Shown here: in pieces, positions 1-12,125 of the stretch | Numbering within the stretch: the first letter of the stretch is position 1 | Layout of the letters: each line of letters begins with the position of its first letter | Source of the DNA: Eublepharis macularius | Lineage: Eukaryota > Chordata > Lepidosauria > Squamata > Eublepharidae | Reading direction: 5' to 3' | Assembly (NCBI RefSeq): GCF_028583425.1 | Contig: NC_072795.1 | Span: forward strand, 12,051,001 to 12,115,000 | Length of the DNA: 64,000 bases | Notes under the pieces: model-generated | The model's database searches: none | Told to the model about the DNA's origin: nothing | What the model saw: only the letters and a program-made list of their open reading frames with translations | Translations under genes and position numbers: made by a program

Positions 1-1187
1 CCCTGACCAACACAAATGACGCACAAGATCAGCCTTCCCTCCTTCCCCAACCTGATCTACAAAATAGCTAATTTCAAGTTGCTGTTTTGAGCCAGAGTAG
101 TCCCACCGAAATCAATGGGACAGCCTTGGCCGGAATCCAAGCGTTCCACCTTAGCTGGTGTGAAGCTCAGCCAGCCCAGCTGGAAAGTGGTTTTGGCAGG
201 GACCCCGTCTGCATGCTACTTGGGAAAGATTTACTACACAACTGCTATTATGTAATCCTTATTGGGACAAAGTTAATTGTGTTTGTGCAAAAATCACTTA
301 GGAACGAAGTAACAACAGGGACGAGGGCCGTCAGAGAGGGAGGCTAGGCAACCGCCCGAGTCGATGGGGTTTGGGGCCGGCCCTCCACTGCTTGCACGAT
401 GCATTCCAAGATCCTGTGCGGCTGAGCCGAGGGGTTTGGGGACACCTTTGCCCTTCGCATGTGGCAACCTGGCCTAGCCCCTTCAAAGATGGCAAAAAAC
501 ACCAAAACACAGCCTCTGATCAGCACCCTTAATTCCACCGAAATTTCTGTGGTGGTAAAATGGAAGCAAAAAAATTGCCTTCCCTGCGTATACATTTCCT
601 TTCCGACTTCCCTACCAACTTGATGGTCATATTAACAGGGAAAAAAGATAGGAATATAAGAAAAGCCTTTCTGGATGTTGGAATCTTGCCCAACATTCTG
701 TTTCTTACAACCTGGTACCCAAAGCCCTCTGCAATTGAGATTCAGAGGTATACTCTCTCTGAACATGGAGGGTCTGCTTAGTTCCCAAGGCCAATAGAAG
801 AACCTTGATGGATCACAGCAGAGTTCCCTGCAGCCTAGCATTCACAGCTAACTTTAGACAGCGGGATATCTCCAGGAAGCCCACAAAAAAGGCCACGAAT
901 AGTCCTGCCCTCCAAAGAGTGGGCCTTCTTGCCTTTTATTGCACAGCATTTGAACCCAGGACTAAACTAAACAAATCTGCTACTGCACCAGCTCCCTTTG
1001 TATGACAGCTGTAGTCTCTTACATCCTCTGGTAGTCGCCATCCTAATCCAACCAGGATTGGCCCCACTTAGCCTCTGAGATCAGACCAAAGCAGATGCTT
1101 CAAGGTGGCATCACCCCAGGGGGCCACTTTGATCCCTGGTTGCCGTGAGAGACCCAAACAAAGAAGGAAACAGACTATACAGGTCAT

Positions 1188-1427
1188 AGATCCAGAGGAG
1201 TTAGCCGTGTTAGTCTGTAGTAGAAAAATCAAAAAGAGTCCAGTAGCACCTTTAAGACTAACCAATTTTATTTTATTGTAGCATAAGCTTTCGAGAATCA
1301 AGTTCTCTTCATCAGATGCCTGATCCGAACAGTTCGGATCAGGCATCTGATGAAGAGAACTTGATTCTCGAAAGCTTATGCTACAATAAAATAAAATTGG
1401 TTAGTCTTAAAGGTGCTACTAGACTAT
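1188..1427. repeat. Penelope-like 3'-end units, head-to-head inverted pair
   Basis: A minus-oriented unit (about 1188-1327) is followed directly by a plus-oriented unit (about 1322-1427), making a long foldback around 1320. The units carry the family hallmarks AAAGCTTATGCTACAATAAA and TTGGTTAGTCTTAAAGGTGC. The stem-forming part between the two marks differs slightly from later copies (CTGATGAAGAGAACTTGATT), so it is not a simple recent duplication of them. The element-class assignment is inference. Confidence 0.75.
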
Positions 1428-2054
1428 ACAGGGGAGCCCTACAGAGGAAGCAGACACTGTCCAATGCACAAAATCGACATGCCAAATAAACAAGCGAGCA
1501 ACATGTGTTTGTTCTTCAGATTTCCTTCCCTTCTGTCTGCCACCTGTAAGGGCGTGTGTGTGTGTCAGAGTGTGTGCACATGAGGTGTAGCTTCTGAACA
1601 TGGTTGCTTCCCAAACAGACATGACCACAACAGACTTGTGGGTGGGTCACGGAGCTGTTGGAAACAGAAGTTGGAAAGGGCCATACCAGAGCATGCACCC
1701 TGCCAAGGAACTTTGGTACACAATGCTGTCTCTTGGAAACTACAAAAATCCTGGTGGATCTTCCTTTCTTCCCCCCAAAAGAAAGCATCTAAACTTCAGC
1801 CAGAAAGGGATACGTACAGTATAAGTGTAGAGTAATTTAAAATAGGTATCGCTGCTTATTCCTGAGAAATGTATTTAGCACATTTTTTTAAAAATCCAGT
1901 TGTCTCTCCGAAGAATTCAGAGGGGCATTCTATTTCACCTCTCCCTGCCCTTCCCAATTTCCAAAGGAAGGTGAGGCTAAGCGATCATGACCAACCCCAA
2001 ATCACCCCGTAAGCTTTGTGCCCAAACAGAGATTTGTATTATGCCACTCTCGCC

Positions 2055-2146
2055 AATCATTGCATCTGACGAAGAGAGCTGTGGCTCTCGAAATCTTATG
2101 CCACAATAAATTTGGTTAGTCTTAAAGGTGCTACTGGACTCTTTCC
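2055..2146 (+). repeat. Penelope-like 3'-end unit, single
   Basis: One plus-oriented unit beginning GCATCTGACGAAGAGAGC and ending GGTGCTACTGGACTCTTT. It lacks the final TAACACGGCTAACTCC block that complete copies have, so it is truncated at the right end. Confidence 0.7.
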
Positions 2147-2164
2147 TACGCACGCCAATGGACC

Positions 2165-2510
2165 TGAGTCAGAGGAGACAAGAGAAAGCACTTAAATTGT
2201 ATAATTCTGGCATTCCTTGCTGGAAGATATGGTGTTGGCCCACTGGGATAGGTGGCTTTAAAGAGGGATTAGAGAAAGCTGGGAAGACAGGTCTATCACC
2301 AGCTTTTACATGTCATTGCTAAATGGAACCTCCATGTTCAGAAGCAGTGTACCTCTGACTATGAGTTGCTGGAAACCAACAGCAGGGGAGTGTTGTTGCC
2401 TTGTGCCCTACTTGTAACCTTTGTAAAAAGATCTGTTGGCAAAAGGAGGATGGGCTAGATAGCCCTTTGTCTGGTTCAGCCAGCGCTCTTCTTATGCTCT
2501 TATCCATTCC
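2165..2510 (+). repeat. CR1-like LINE 3' end
   Basis: The text GGTGGCTTTAAAGAGGGATT, then ATGTTCAGAAGCAGTGTACC, then the tail CAGCGCTCTTCTTATGCTCTT is typical of the last codons and 3' UTR of CR1-group non-LTR retrotransposons in reptiles. Other copies of this tail occur near 17.3, 23.3, 27.9 and 50.9 kb. It is 5'-truncated and has no intact reading frame. Confidence 0.55.
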
Positions 2511-2967
2511 TTCTTTAATTGAGAACTGCTCTATTTGTGCCAAACTAAAATATGTCAGCGCCCTTCTGGGACTGTACCACCTCAGACTTCCAGTGGGGGA
2601 ATCCTTCTTCTTGACAAGGAAACATTCCATCATATGATTCCCCCCACCTGCCCTCTTACAGCCCCAGAAGGGTGCTGGCACTGGGGTTTTTTTTTTCCTT
2701 CATGGAATTTGCAGCCTTCACTCCGCCCCTTGACTCCACTGCCAGGGAACTGCCAGGAAAGGAGGCCAGGAATGCTGTGGTTTAAGGTACCAAGTACAAG
2801 CCTTGGAAGGATGAAAGACACTTCCCCATAGGCTGTGGAACTCAGGTTCCTGGCTCCCAGGAGCATTTCACAAAGATGACACTAAAGTACTTTTGGCTCA
2901 AGGCTGCCTCCCAACGGATGGAACAGGCCTTGCTCTTGGGCCAAGCAAGAGACTGGTCTTTTCTCAA

Positions 2968-3213
2968 GCATAATAACAACATTCAATTTATATACTGCCC
3001 TTTAGGACAACTTAATGCCCACTCAGAGCGGTTTACAAAGTATGTTATTATCCTCACGACAATCACCCTGTGAGGTGAGTGGGGCTGAGAGAGCTCCAAG
3101 AAGCTGTGACTGACCCAAGGTCACCCAGCTGGTTTCAAGTGGAGGATTGGGGAATCAAACCTGGCTGTCCAGATTAGACTCCTGCCGCTCTTAACCACTA
3201 CACCAAACTGGCA
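2968..3213 (-). repeat. Sauria SINE, minus strand
   Basis: On the minus strand it reads as a tRNA-like head (promoter-box region with GTTTGATTCCCC), a CAAGGTCA...CACAGCT body and a tail TATATAAATTGAATGTTGTT. This matches the known squamate Sauria SINE, a tRNA-derived element whose tail resembles Bov-B LINEs. A near-identical element lies at 17,912-18,168 (same strand) and 18,822-19,082 (plus). Confidence 0.8.
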
Positions 3214-3257
3214 TGTTGCTAGCCCCCTGAAGCCCCTCTTCCTGCTTATCTCCTGAA

Positions 3258-3758
3258 TAGAGGTGGGCACGGTCTGGGAAAAACCCACAGGCCATGGGTC
3301 TGTGGTCCGCGGCATTTCAAGAACCACGGAGCGTGAACTTTTCACGGTCCACTGCCAATTAGCAAAGGGACCGGTTCATTGGTCCGGGCTGGTGCCGGGA
3401 GCACTTTAACCCCCCTTGCTCCAGATGACTGGTAGGCCCACCAGTCAGCTGGAGCAAGGGGGGATTTAAATGTTAAAGTGCTCCCAGCGCCACTCTCCAG
3501 CAGCGCCAGGAGGGCTCTAACCTGACCTTGCTCCAGCTGACTGGCAGGTCGCCAGCCAGCTGGAGCAAGGGGGGGATTTAAATGTTAAAGCGCTCCCAGC
3601 ACCACTTGCCAGCAGAATAGGGAGGCTTTAATGGACCACAGACCAATGGACCTGAGAAAAGTCCATGGCATCCGTGGAAAATGGGCATCCCACAACCTGC
3701 CAAACCAGCCTAGTCCGTGTTAAATTTTGGTCTGTTTTCCGGTCCATGCCCACCTCTA
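3258..3758. mobile_element. Non-autonomous hAT element, 501 bp
   Basis: The ends are inverted repeats TAGAGGTGGGCA / TGCCCACCTCTA. Flanking direct repeats are CTCCTGAA (3250-3257) and CTCCTAAA (3759-3766), seven of eight bases equal, which fits the 8-bp target duplication of hAT transposons. The interior contains a roughly 130-bp unit present twice (GCTGGAGCAAGGGGGGATTT motif near 3450 and 3570). No transposase reading frame is present. Confidence 0.8.
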
Positions 3759-4899
3759 CTCCTAAATGCTGGGGATGAAGAGCAAGGAGGCAGAATGGTT
3801 TAGAGGTCAGGAAGGAACCTAAACTCAACTCTCTGGGCTCCTCAAATATCCATGAGGGCTGGGCAGTTGCCAAGCCTTGCCTGGGTAGAGGTGTAGAGAA
3901 AGTAACACTGCCTCTGCAACACCCACATTCACGTAAGTAAACACACATTAGTGAGAAAGCAAATGGGTGATTTTCCTTGTTCTGTCTTCCATTCGCAACC
4001 TCCATATGTACAAAGAAACAGGTGCCAGAAGGCCCACACCTCGCTAGGGAGGCCTGCGTGGTACCCGGAGGATCGGTGCCATCACTAGGGGTATGCGTGC
4101 ATTTGAGCAACCAATGAAAAATGAAACAAATGAGCCCAATTCATTTCAGAATCGGATGGGGGGAAATCGATAATTTGCAACAAACAGATTAGAAACCTCA
4201 TTTGTTTTATTTTTTGAGTGTTTTTTTCCATCGATTTACACCAACATTGTAAAAAACAATAGCTCTTATGCCTGGAACAAGCTGCGCAGTTCATACAAAA
4301 GCCAACAACAGGGGGAAAGCCATCACATTTGGCTTCTTCAATGGTGGCTAGTCATGACCGCTCAGTAGAGCTTCCATGTACTGTGGCAGTATCTCTGAAT
4401 GCAAGATGCTAGAGATACTGGCTTGCATCCAACAGAGCATTTCCGTGGACATGACAGCAGAGCGGACATCCCCAGGCACAAAATTTCAGGGCACATTTTG
4501 AGTTGCACTGGGAAAGGGAAAGGCGAGAGTGACATGATCCACGGGCGGAAATGGAACCATCCGCAGAAAAATTCCATTGAATTCATGCCACTTTGGAACC
4601 ACAGGCATACTGCCTCTGTAAATGGAGGTTCCACTGATTAACCACCAGGGGTCGCTGTAAGCCAGCTATGACTTGAGGGCAAGATTTCATTTCAAAGCCT
4701 TTAGTTAATTCCTTCTGAAACAGGAATCTTTCATTGCATCTCTCCTCAATTTGGCAAGCCTGATCCACTGGAAGGGGAGGAACATGCTGGAAAAGTTCAC
4801 ACTGCTTGAATGCATGACCCCGGTGTTACAGGCCAGAGAAGAACGCCTGGGTCCCTCTTTGAAATCAATGGACGCACGCCCCTCACCCCAGCCCCTTAC

Positions 4900-5026
4900 C
4901 CTTCGGACAAGTTCTGCAACAGTGGCCCGGCAGCAGGATGGCATCCGCACAAGCAGGAGTGGGGCAGTCCTGCTTCATGTTCTTGCAGCTGACTTTGCCC
5001 GTCGGCTTCCCACGGCGATTTCTCTG
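4900..5026 (-). CDS. CHRD: Chordin exon 3 (second half of VWC domain 1)
   Basis: Chordin is a secreted antagonist that binds BMPs through its von Willebrand factor C (VWC) domains and sets dorsal-ventral pattern. This exon encodes 42 residues plus one base (phase 1 at its 3' end). It starts [10 protein letters not shown] and contains [15 protein letters not shown] then [12 protein letters not shown], the C-terminal half of VWC1 with six cysteines; human chordin has VSCKNIKPECPTPAC at the same place. The acceptor is a polypyrimidine stretch ending CCGCAGCAG and the donor is AAGG|GTAAGG. The acceptor is a tandem NAGNAG, so the first codon (Gln) may be included or skipped. The exon is phase 0 at its start, which joins exon 2 in frame. 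The next exon lies outside the window. Identity is very secure. Confidence 0.95.
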
Positions 5027-5884
5027 CTGCGGAGGGAAGGGAAGATTCATTAAGTCTCCAGGCACAGCATTTCAATTACTGTGCCTATGGAAAATCCGGC
5101 GCTTCCACGTCCATACTACTGATGCTGCAACGGCTATCTTGAAGCAGACTGCAAAGAAGACACTTTTAAAACCCAAATGGGTACCACCTTGGCTGCAAAG
5201 AAATGTCTGGGAAGGGACTTTGGTGCAATCTTGGTTATCTTTGTTATCAAGAAGGTGCCATCTTTTATTTCAGATGGCTTTTGCTTAGCGTGTGGGTCTT
5301 TTTGAGTCTGATTTTCCTGCGGGTAACAAAAATTTGCTGCCCATGAAAAGCTGACAGCTGAAATCTGCTGCTAAACGTAACTCACGGGCATTGTTGGGAT
5401 TTGAGGACAGTGTCCTGTCAATTCGCTGCCGCAAATACAGTTGTGTTAAGTATCTGTTTTCTGACAGATACGTCACAATTGCACTTTATTGTTTGTGACT
5501 CTTGAGTTTCATTGACGTTTGATCTTACTGTGTTGATGTTTTCTACATGGGGCCTGTGTAGTTCCCATGTGGCTGCCAATATGGTGCAACAGCAAAGGGG
5601 CTTCCACATGGCAGCACCCCCCAAAATGTTCGTGCTCTGGCCTCCCAGCAGAACCCATTCCACCCCCCACTCCAAATCTGGCACCACCAGGGCTTTTCAT
5701 TCTTTTAAAAAAAAACTGCAGGGGACAATTGTTGCATTGATCTGGGTAACTGGTTCTCTGAACTCCCAGAGTTCATTTTTTAAAAAAGAAGTCTCTACTC
5801 CCTTTCATTGGGGACATAAGCCTTTCCTCTTATATCACCACAATGAAAGATGCCAGAGATTTACTTGTTTCTAAAAGCTGGGAA

Positions 5885-6830
5885 TTCACAGAAGCTGTTA
5901 TGCTTTTTATTATAACACTAGCAACAAAGCCTGTTGTGGGAAAAATACAACGGGCTCTAGAAAACTAATATGGCAGGACCCTGCTGTGAGGCCTTGGGAG
6001 GGTGGTGCCACCACGTTGGGCCTCTCCACCACCTCCATGGCTTGCATCAGGTGGCTCCGGGGACAGGAATGCTCTGGAGACATTCCTGTGCCAGGCAGCC
6101 GCCTGATTTGGCCCCATTCGGGCCAAATTGGGTGGGTACAGAGCTGGGGAGCACTGCTAGGAGGGCAGCAAGCGCCCTGGCGTGCTCCTGCATCGGGCGG
6201 CTGCAGAGGCGGGGAGCGCTGCAGGGTGTGTGTGTGGCAAGCACCCTGGCGCATTCCTGAACCAGGCAGCCACCCGATTTGGCCCCACTGGAGCCAAATC
6301 GGGCGACTGCAGAGCCGAGGAGTGCTGCTGGGAGGGGACGGCAAGTGCCCTGGAGTGCTGCTGCGCTGGGCAGCTGCCCAGTTTGGTCCCACTGGGACCA
6401 AATGGCATGGCTGTAGAGACAGGGAGAGCTGCTGGGGGGCGGCAAACACCCTGCTGTGCTGGATAGCTGCCCAATTTGGTCTCATTTGGCCAAATCAGGC
6501 AGCTGCGGAAGTGGGAAGCCAAATCAGGCAGGAATTGGACCAAACTGGGCTGGATTTAGGCCGAATTGGGCCTGATTTGGCTCTCTGTGGAGTGCAGAAG
6601 CAGCTCCAGCCCTGTGCAATGATGTCACTTCCCGGGGCACAGGAAGGTGGGTACCAGGTCCCCCACCTCCTGCTGGAAGGCTAGGGGAACCTGGCAACCC
6701 TACAGGGAGTGCTGCAGGGGGGAGCACCCTGGTGTGCTCCTGTGCTGGGCAGTCACACAATTGGTCCCACTGAGGCCAAATCGGCCAGTGGCACGCAGAA
6801 GCACTGCTAAGTAAGTGTGTGTGGGGGGGA
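5885..6830. repeat. GC-rich imperfect tandem repeat block
   Basis: Units of roughly 80-120 bp repeat a scheme of GCTGGGCAGCTGCCC, TTTGGTCCCACTGGG or close variants, and GGAGTGCTGCTGGG. This keeps frames open on both strands, and the resulting long frames are low-complexity (W, G, A, P rich) with no known domain. Similar GGGCCAAATTGGG-type text forms the interior of hAT elements at 49,520 and 57,973. The block is therefore probably an expanded transposon interior; no flanking duplication was found. Confidence 0.6.
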
Positions 6831-9304
6831 GGCACATCAGCCTCCTCAGCAAGCCCTGTTGCTGAGGTCTCATCTCTTTCCCCGCTAGGTGCGTGCTACT
6901 GTGCTTGTGCTCTGAGAAAAAAGGTGAGTCGTCTGGAACACGGCTTGCCTTTTATAGGTATAGATTATGTTGACAAAACAATACTTGGTTACAGATTTTT
7001 TAAAAGCCCTGAGTGATGGAGAGAAGAAATGATCACAGTGGGGAAAATGGCTGCTACATGGGCAGGACTGGAAAAATCTAGACATTCTCATCTGCACAGA
7101 GCCATTCAGATTTCATTACAAAGCCTGCAGTATTTCTCAAAACTTTGGTCCAAAGCAGTCTTTGCCCATGGCAAATTAAGACTTTCCCAAGACCACATCA
7201 TTAATTTCTGGCATAGTTTGCCAGGCCTCTGCCCACAACCCCTGGGAGATTTCTGAAGCGGGGCCTGGGGAGGGTCACATCTGACCTTGAAGTGATGCCA
7301 CTTCCAGACAACGCCCTAGGCATCCCTATCCCCCAAAATCTCTATGATAAAAACCATAGAGATCGAGATAATTCCTAGAGCATAACCTGAAAGTTACATC
7401 ACTTCTGGGTCAAATGCCATTCCCTCCCCTTTTTCTCCCACTGTGAATATCAGTGGTGGTGGTGGGAAAGCGAGTGCGGCGGAGGGGGATCGCCTGCTGG
7501 AATTGGGCATTTAGTAAGCCTTGGCAGAGGATGGAATTTCAGCCTAGAGGGAGTCCAGCTGCCTGATCATTATACTTGAGATGGGGCTTCTATACCCCTT
7601 TAATGTGAGGAGTAGGATGAGGAGGTTCGGACATAACACCAAAATGTGGCTTGGCACTGCATAAAGAGCCCTGCGCTCCACTTCCCTCACCTCTGTACTC
7701 TCAAAACCAATAAGTAACTTCTAATTCAGTGCAGACTATCACTTGTTCCTGCATCCAGATGGGCAAACTAGAGTTTGAGCTCTCCCCTCCCCGCAAAAAA
7801 CCAGGAATTGCAAACCACAGTTTGAAGCTGGTTTTGCTATCCTGGTTTGGCGAGAGTAGTGCGAATCAGTTTGCTGGTTTGTATGTAACAGCAACCAAGG
7901 GCTTGCACAAAAGCAGAAGTCACTACGAGAGAGTGTAAGGGAAAGGCAGGGAGAAAACACATGACCACATGGTGTTCATATAGCACCATCAAAAGGTTTG
8001 GCATAATGTCTGAACCCTCCAAAGAGCATCTTGCCTGAGTGGATGTGAATGATGGTGTGAGAGAAAACATTGTCCCACATTGAGCTAAAAGCACCTTTGA
8101 GCTCTTTCCCATGCTACTTGTGACCATAAGCTTTCAATGTAGGATAGCATGGTGTTTCCTAAACCCTTGATCACTGAAGTATGTCAGAATTAAAACGGGA
8201 GGTACACCACCCTTGCACACAAACATACACACTTCCCTACTCTTGCGTTTCTGCAAACATCAGTGCTCTAGGTGTACCCCAAGGTTAGGAGGGGGAAAAA
8301 ATTGGAAGGAGGCAAGGCCAGAAGAAAGTGACTCATACAGAGATGCAACAGATAGCCTCCTCGGAGGATATGTCATTTTATTGCATGGCTGCATGAGCTT
8401 TATAGAGAAAAGGAAGAATGATTTCCCTCCAGGAAAGGCTGAACGGAAAGCCAGAGCAGTAAACTGAAGATATACAGCAGGCAGACTCCTTTGTGGGAAA
8501 CTTCTTTGAGCTCACAGAAGCATTTCGTTTATTTACTACGGCGCTCCAGCAGTGATCTTGTGGCACACAAACTGGAAGCTGAGGGGACAGCAAATGAAAG
8601 GAAGCCATCACGCCGAAGGGTTTTCTTGTATTTGCAGTGCAGCGAGTTTAAGTCCTTGGGGCCACAACAGCAAACTTCATTCGAGAGGACTCACCAAGCA
8701 AGGACTACACCACATTCCACAAGATCCCCAATCGGTTAAGGTAGCTGCAAAAAGCAGCCAGAGGGGGAACCAATATGGACTGAGGCCAAACGGCTGGGGA
8801 AAGGAGGAGTGAATTATTCCCTTCTGTGGTTTTCCAGATCAAAAATGCCCCCCTCCCCACAAATGCTTTTAGCCCTGGTAGAGCAAAAAAGACAGGCATG
8901 CTAAAAAGTACTGCAGCCCTCCATGCACACTTGCCAACAGTTGCTGTTACAACGACTGGCACGTCCCTCATGAAATCCCAAAGTTGTGGGTAGGTTTGCT
9001 TTAAAATTTCACCCCTACAGTGCTCCATGTTAACGGAATCCTTTCACCTACTATATCACTTTTCCTCCCAGAGACACTCACAATAGGAATACCTGACATT
9101 TGTTTTTCTGCCACGGCTTAAAACTGCGGTAGTGGTAGGGGGCATTTTCGATCAGGGAAACAAACCTGGGGAGGGGACTAGGCTCCACCCCTTCCCCAGC
9201 AAGACAGTCCCGACCCAACCCCCTGAGCCAAAGCTTTGGAGAGGCTTGAAAGCGAACGGCCTATGCTTGATGAAATCGCCAGAGCCTGGACAGCGTGCAA
9301 AGCA

Positions 9305-9400
9305 GGTGCAAAAGGAGAAGTCCAGCGGCACCTTAAAGACTACTGATGTTTATTCCAGCGCATGCTTTCCTGTCCGTGCCCTTGACTGGGGGCGTCCTGC
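9305..9400 (-). repeat. Penelope-like fragment (divergent)
   Basis: Contains AGTCCAGCGGCACCTTAAAG and a CATGCTTTCC block, which correspond on the minus strand to the GGTGC...CTGGACT part of the family described at 46,205. It is short and diverged. Confidence 0.45.
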
Positions 9401-11219
9401 ATGCAAATTTGCATAATGAATACACGTCAGAAATTTAGTCTTTGCAAGGCAGGGTGTAGATGGGATGCAGTTTGGATTTCTCTCTGTGAAAATGAAAGGA
9501 CCCCCTCCCGCGGCATTTAGAACTCCATTGCTCCACTCTGCTGTTGCAACAGAACAGCCCCCACCACACTTCAGTCTTGTCCCCTGCCAAAGAAAGCACA
9601 TCACCCTACCTTGCCGAGGATTTTGGCACCGTCCCAGGCTCCACAGGCAGCCCATCTTCACCTGGCATTCAACTGGCAAGGAGAACCTTTTTTCCCCCCT
9701 TGAGGTGCACCCCATCCCACTCACTCCACACTGGAAGCCAGATTTAGAAGCAATGCTGCCGAGGGAGGAGTCTCCCCAGTGCAACCCTGCACAGGACAAG
9801 AGTCTTGTGTCGCAACCAGTGCAAAGCAGCTATGCATACTCGGCTAGCCCACTGGGACACTATCCACAAGCACTCGGCATCTCTGGCATGCAAACCATGT
9901 CCAAGGGTTGCGGCACGGTTTTGATAAGACTCGAAAATCGGTCCTGAGACTTGGGCATCTGGGGTTACTGCATGCATGGAAGGGAGCAAGGTGATGCCCT
10001 TGTCCAAGTTCTCATCACACAGTGAGTAATGAATACTTGGAGGTCTAGGGTGGGCACGTTTTCCCTCCCCCTCTGTGAATTCAAGAGAGGCATTTTGGGG
10101 ATGTAACACCTATAGGTGTTAAGCGGGACAGAAGGCTGCCTTCAGAGCTCGGAGCTGAGATTTGCTGCTCATCTCATGGCTTCACTGGGGAGGAGGGGCT
10201 GGAATTGGAACAAGCTTAGCTTGTTCTCCCCAATTCCAGCTGCTGCAAACGGGCACTGGGCTTCTCTTGTATGCTTCTGAGTTAGACAAAGAAATGGCAC
10301 AAACTGTTCCTCTTGCATTTCACAGCCTTATTTTGTTTCCCTCTGCTATATATATTTCTGCTGAGTGAGAATGCATGTCACGCGTTTGACGAAGCGGGCT
10401 TCAGCCAACAAAAGCGTAGGCTCTGATACGCCGCCGGTTCGTCTTGATGTAAAACTCCTTGGAGGGGGTGTGCTTGGATGGGGGCTGCGTGGGAGGGGTG
10501 GAGACTGAATTTAAAGTTGTGCCCAGGGGGACGTCAGACAAAGAAGTCTCTCCCTGTCCAGGTGCATTTCTGAATTGGGGATGGGCAGGCAGGCTGCCAT
10601 TTTCAGGTTAAGGGTTTTGCCAGGGCAAGGATTGGGACCAGCCACAGCCTCCAAAATTTAATCCACCAATCAAATTGCAGGAAGCTTCCCTGTGAAAAAG
10701 GCAGACTCTTATGCCAAGTCTGGCATGTAACGGCACCAAAGCGACTGTGAGAATCTGACTTTTCTCTCAACTTTATTATTTTTGGGGGGTAACATCTGCC
10801 TGATGCGCTGTTCTGGTGAGCTCAAAGACTTGCACAATATTTTGTGTCGTTTGTGTTGGCTCTAATTATAATTATGAGGTGGATTCGTTTTCTTGTTCTG
10901 CATTTTGTGCGGGCTGCTTGCAATCCCCCCCCCCCCCACAAAAAAAGTCTGTTCAGTTTTTTCACCACTCACAGGCAGCTCCAACTCTCACCATTTGCCT
11001 CCACCGAGATCCCTGAACAGCAGAAAAAAGGAGGGTGCAGGAGCTGTCCCCCCCCCTTCTTCCCGCTTCCCTCCTGAATCTTCCAGCTCAGGAATTGCAA
11101 AGGGCAGAGAGCGGGCAAGATCCGGGAGAACAGCACTGAAGGTTGAGATCGCTCTCCAATTCAGCAGGAACTTCTTCCTACCCAAACCCTCCCAGCAGAC
11201 GCCCCTCAATGGTACCTAC

Positions 11220-11323
11220 CGGTTCGCAGTAGCACACCACGCAATGCATGATGCCGAAGGGCTCACCCAGGTCCGGATGCCAAGTATCTTCCAGGGAATA
11301 GAATCTGCCCCCAAACGAGCAAC
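11220..11323 (-). CDS. CHRD: Chordin exon 2 (first half of VWC domain 1)
   Basis: Encodes [19 protein letters not shown] then [15 protein letters not shown], the N-terminal half of VWC1 with four cysteines. With exon 3 this gives the ten-cysteine VWC pattern that binds BMP ligands. The human counterpart has [11 protein letters not shown] in the same position, so the family is not in doubt. The exon takes two bases to complete the split Gly codon from exon 1 (phase 1) and ends in phase 0 at CCG|GTAGGT. The acceptor is TTGCAG|GT. The exon is 104 nt. Confidence 0.96.
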
Positions 11324-11453
11324 CTGCAAGGGGAGGGAGAGGAGAGCCTTCAGTCCTACTGCAAACTCCTACAAACACGGAGTTCCCCAGGAATCTGGGC
11401 AGAGGCTGTATGCCAGACCCACTGCTACTTTTAACCAGAGATGACAGCACTGA

Positions 11454-11655
11454 GAGCCAAACTACAAGTGACGCCTGACACAGGTTGGACACTTGTCAGC
11501 TTCCCTCAAGTTTTGATGGGAAATGTAGGCGCCGTGGTTTTACAGCTTGGCTCTCCATTACAGCTGCAAGACCAGGATGCCTACATTTCCCATCAAAACT
11601 TGAGGGAAGCCGACAAGTGTCCAACCTGTGTCAGGCATCACTTGTAGTTTGGCTC
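11454..11655. mobile_element. Palindromic MITE, PIF/Harbinger-like
   Basis: Almost the entire 202 bp is one inverted repeat: GAGCCAAACTACAAGTGACG at the left is mirrored at the right, and both arms carry CTTCCCTCAAGTTTTGATGG. Flanking triplets are TGA and TAA. Other copies of the family have exact 3-bp duplications (TAA, TGA, TCA). Confidence 0.75.
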
Positions 11656-11951
11656 TAAGATGGGAAACCTCTGGGTGCAAAACTGGTGCTTTACGAGGCA
11701 GTTATTAATCCTCCAGCTCTCAGCACTCCAAGTCCCTGCAAATCTTCCACTATCCTTTTTCTCTGGCTTTTCTTCTTTTGCCACTGGCGAGCCTCCATCT
11801 TCTTCCCAGAACCCAACTGCTCCTTTGCAAACTCTTCCAAGCCTCCATCCTACCTGCTGCCTCTCCAACAACCCCACTTTTGAGGTGCGGAGAAAGTCCC
11901 CCCCCCTTGCTGCTCCTTCATTACCAACCTGAAACCTCCTCTCAAAAACTA

Positions 11952-12125
11952 CCGTATTTACTTGAGAGGGGCGACCCGAAATGTAAGATAACCCCACCCA
12001 AAAAGTTATACATCAAGGAAAAAAAATGTACTTGGACATAACAGTAAACTGTCTCGAAACCTTAGATGACCCCACCACACCCATACCTGGGGAAAAAAAC
12101 TAGTCTTGTATTAGAGTAAATACGG
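11952..12125. mobile_element. MITE with CCGTATTTAC ends and TA duplication
   Basis: Inverted ends CCGTATTTACT / AGTAAATACGG are flanked by TA on both sides (11,950-11,951 and 12,126-12,127). TA duplication fits Tc1/mariner-type insertion. No coding capacity. Confidence 0.7.

Larger units (their letters stand above)
1..4899 (-). other. CHRD: CHRD intron 3, partial (no further exon seen)
   Basis: Chordin exon 3 ends at 4900 with a good donor, and I found no match to chordin exon 4 in the remaining 4.9 kb on the minus strand, so the intron continues past the window. It holds a CR1-like tail near 715-830, a Penelope-like inverted pair (1188-1427), a single unit (2055-2146), a CR1-like LINE tail (2165-2510), a Sauria SINE (2968-3213), a hAT element (3258-3758) and another LINE-tail-like stretch at about 4330-4660. 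I see nothing recognisable in 1-700 or 1440-2040. Confidence 0.7.
5027..11219 (-). other. CHRD: CHRD intron 2
   Basis: A 6.2 kb intron between VWC1 half-exons. It contains the GC-rich imperfect tandem block at 5885-6830 and a Penelope-like fragment at about 9305-9400. A related short motif (TTGACGAAGCGGGCTTCAGC) lies near 10,385. I recognise nothing in 5030-5880, in 6850-9300 or in 9400-10,380; the frames there show no domain-like features. Confidence 0.8.

Noticed and set aside
1..4899. Chordin exon 4
   Set aside because: Searched the minus strand for the segment after VWC1 (EYPRDPE-like); nothing matched, so the exon must be beyond the window.
5910..6684. Frames of 130-230 codons on both strands
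   Set aside because: They follow an imperfect GC-rich repeat and show low-complexity protein in every frame.
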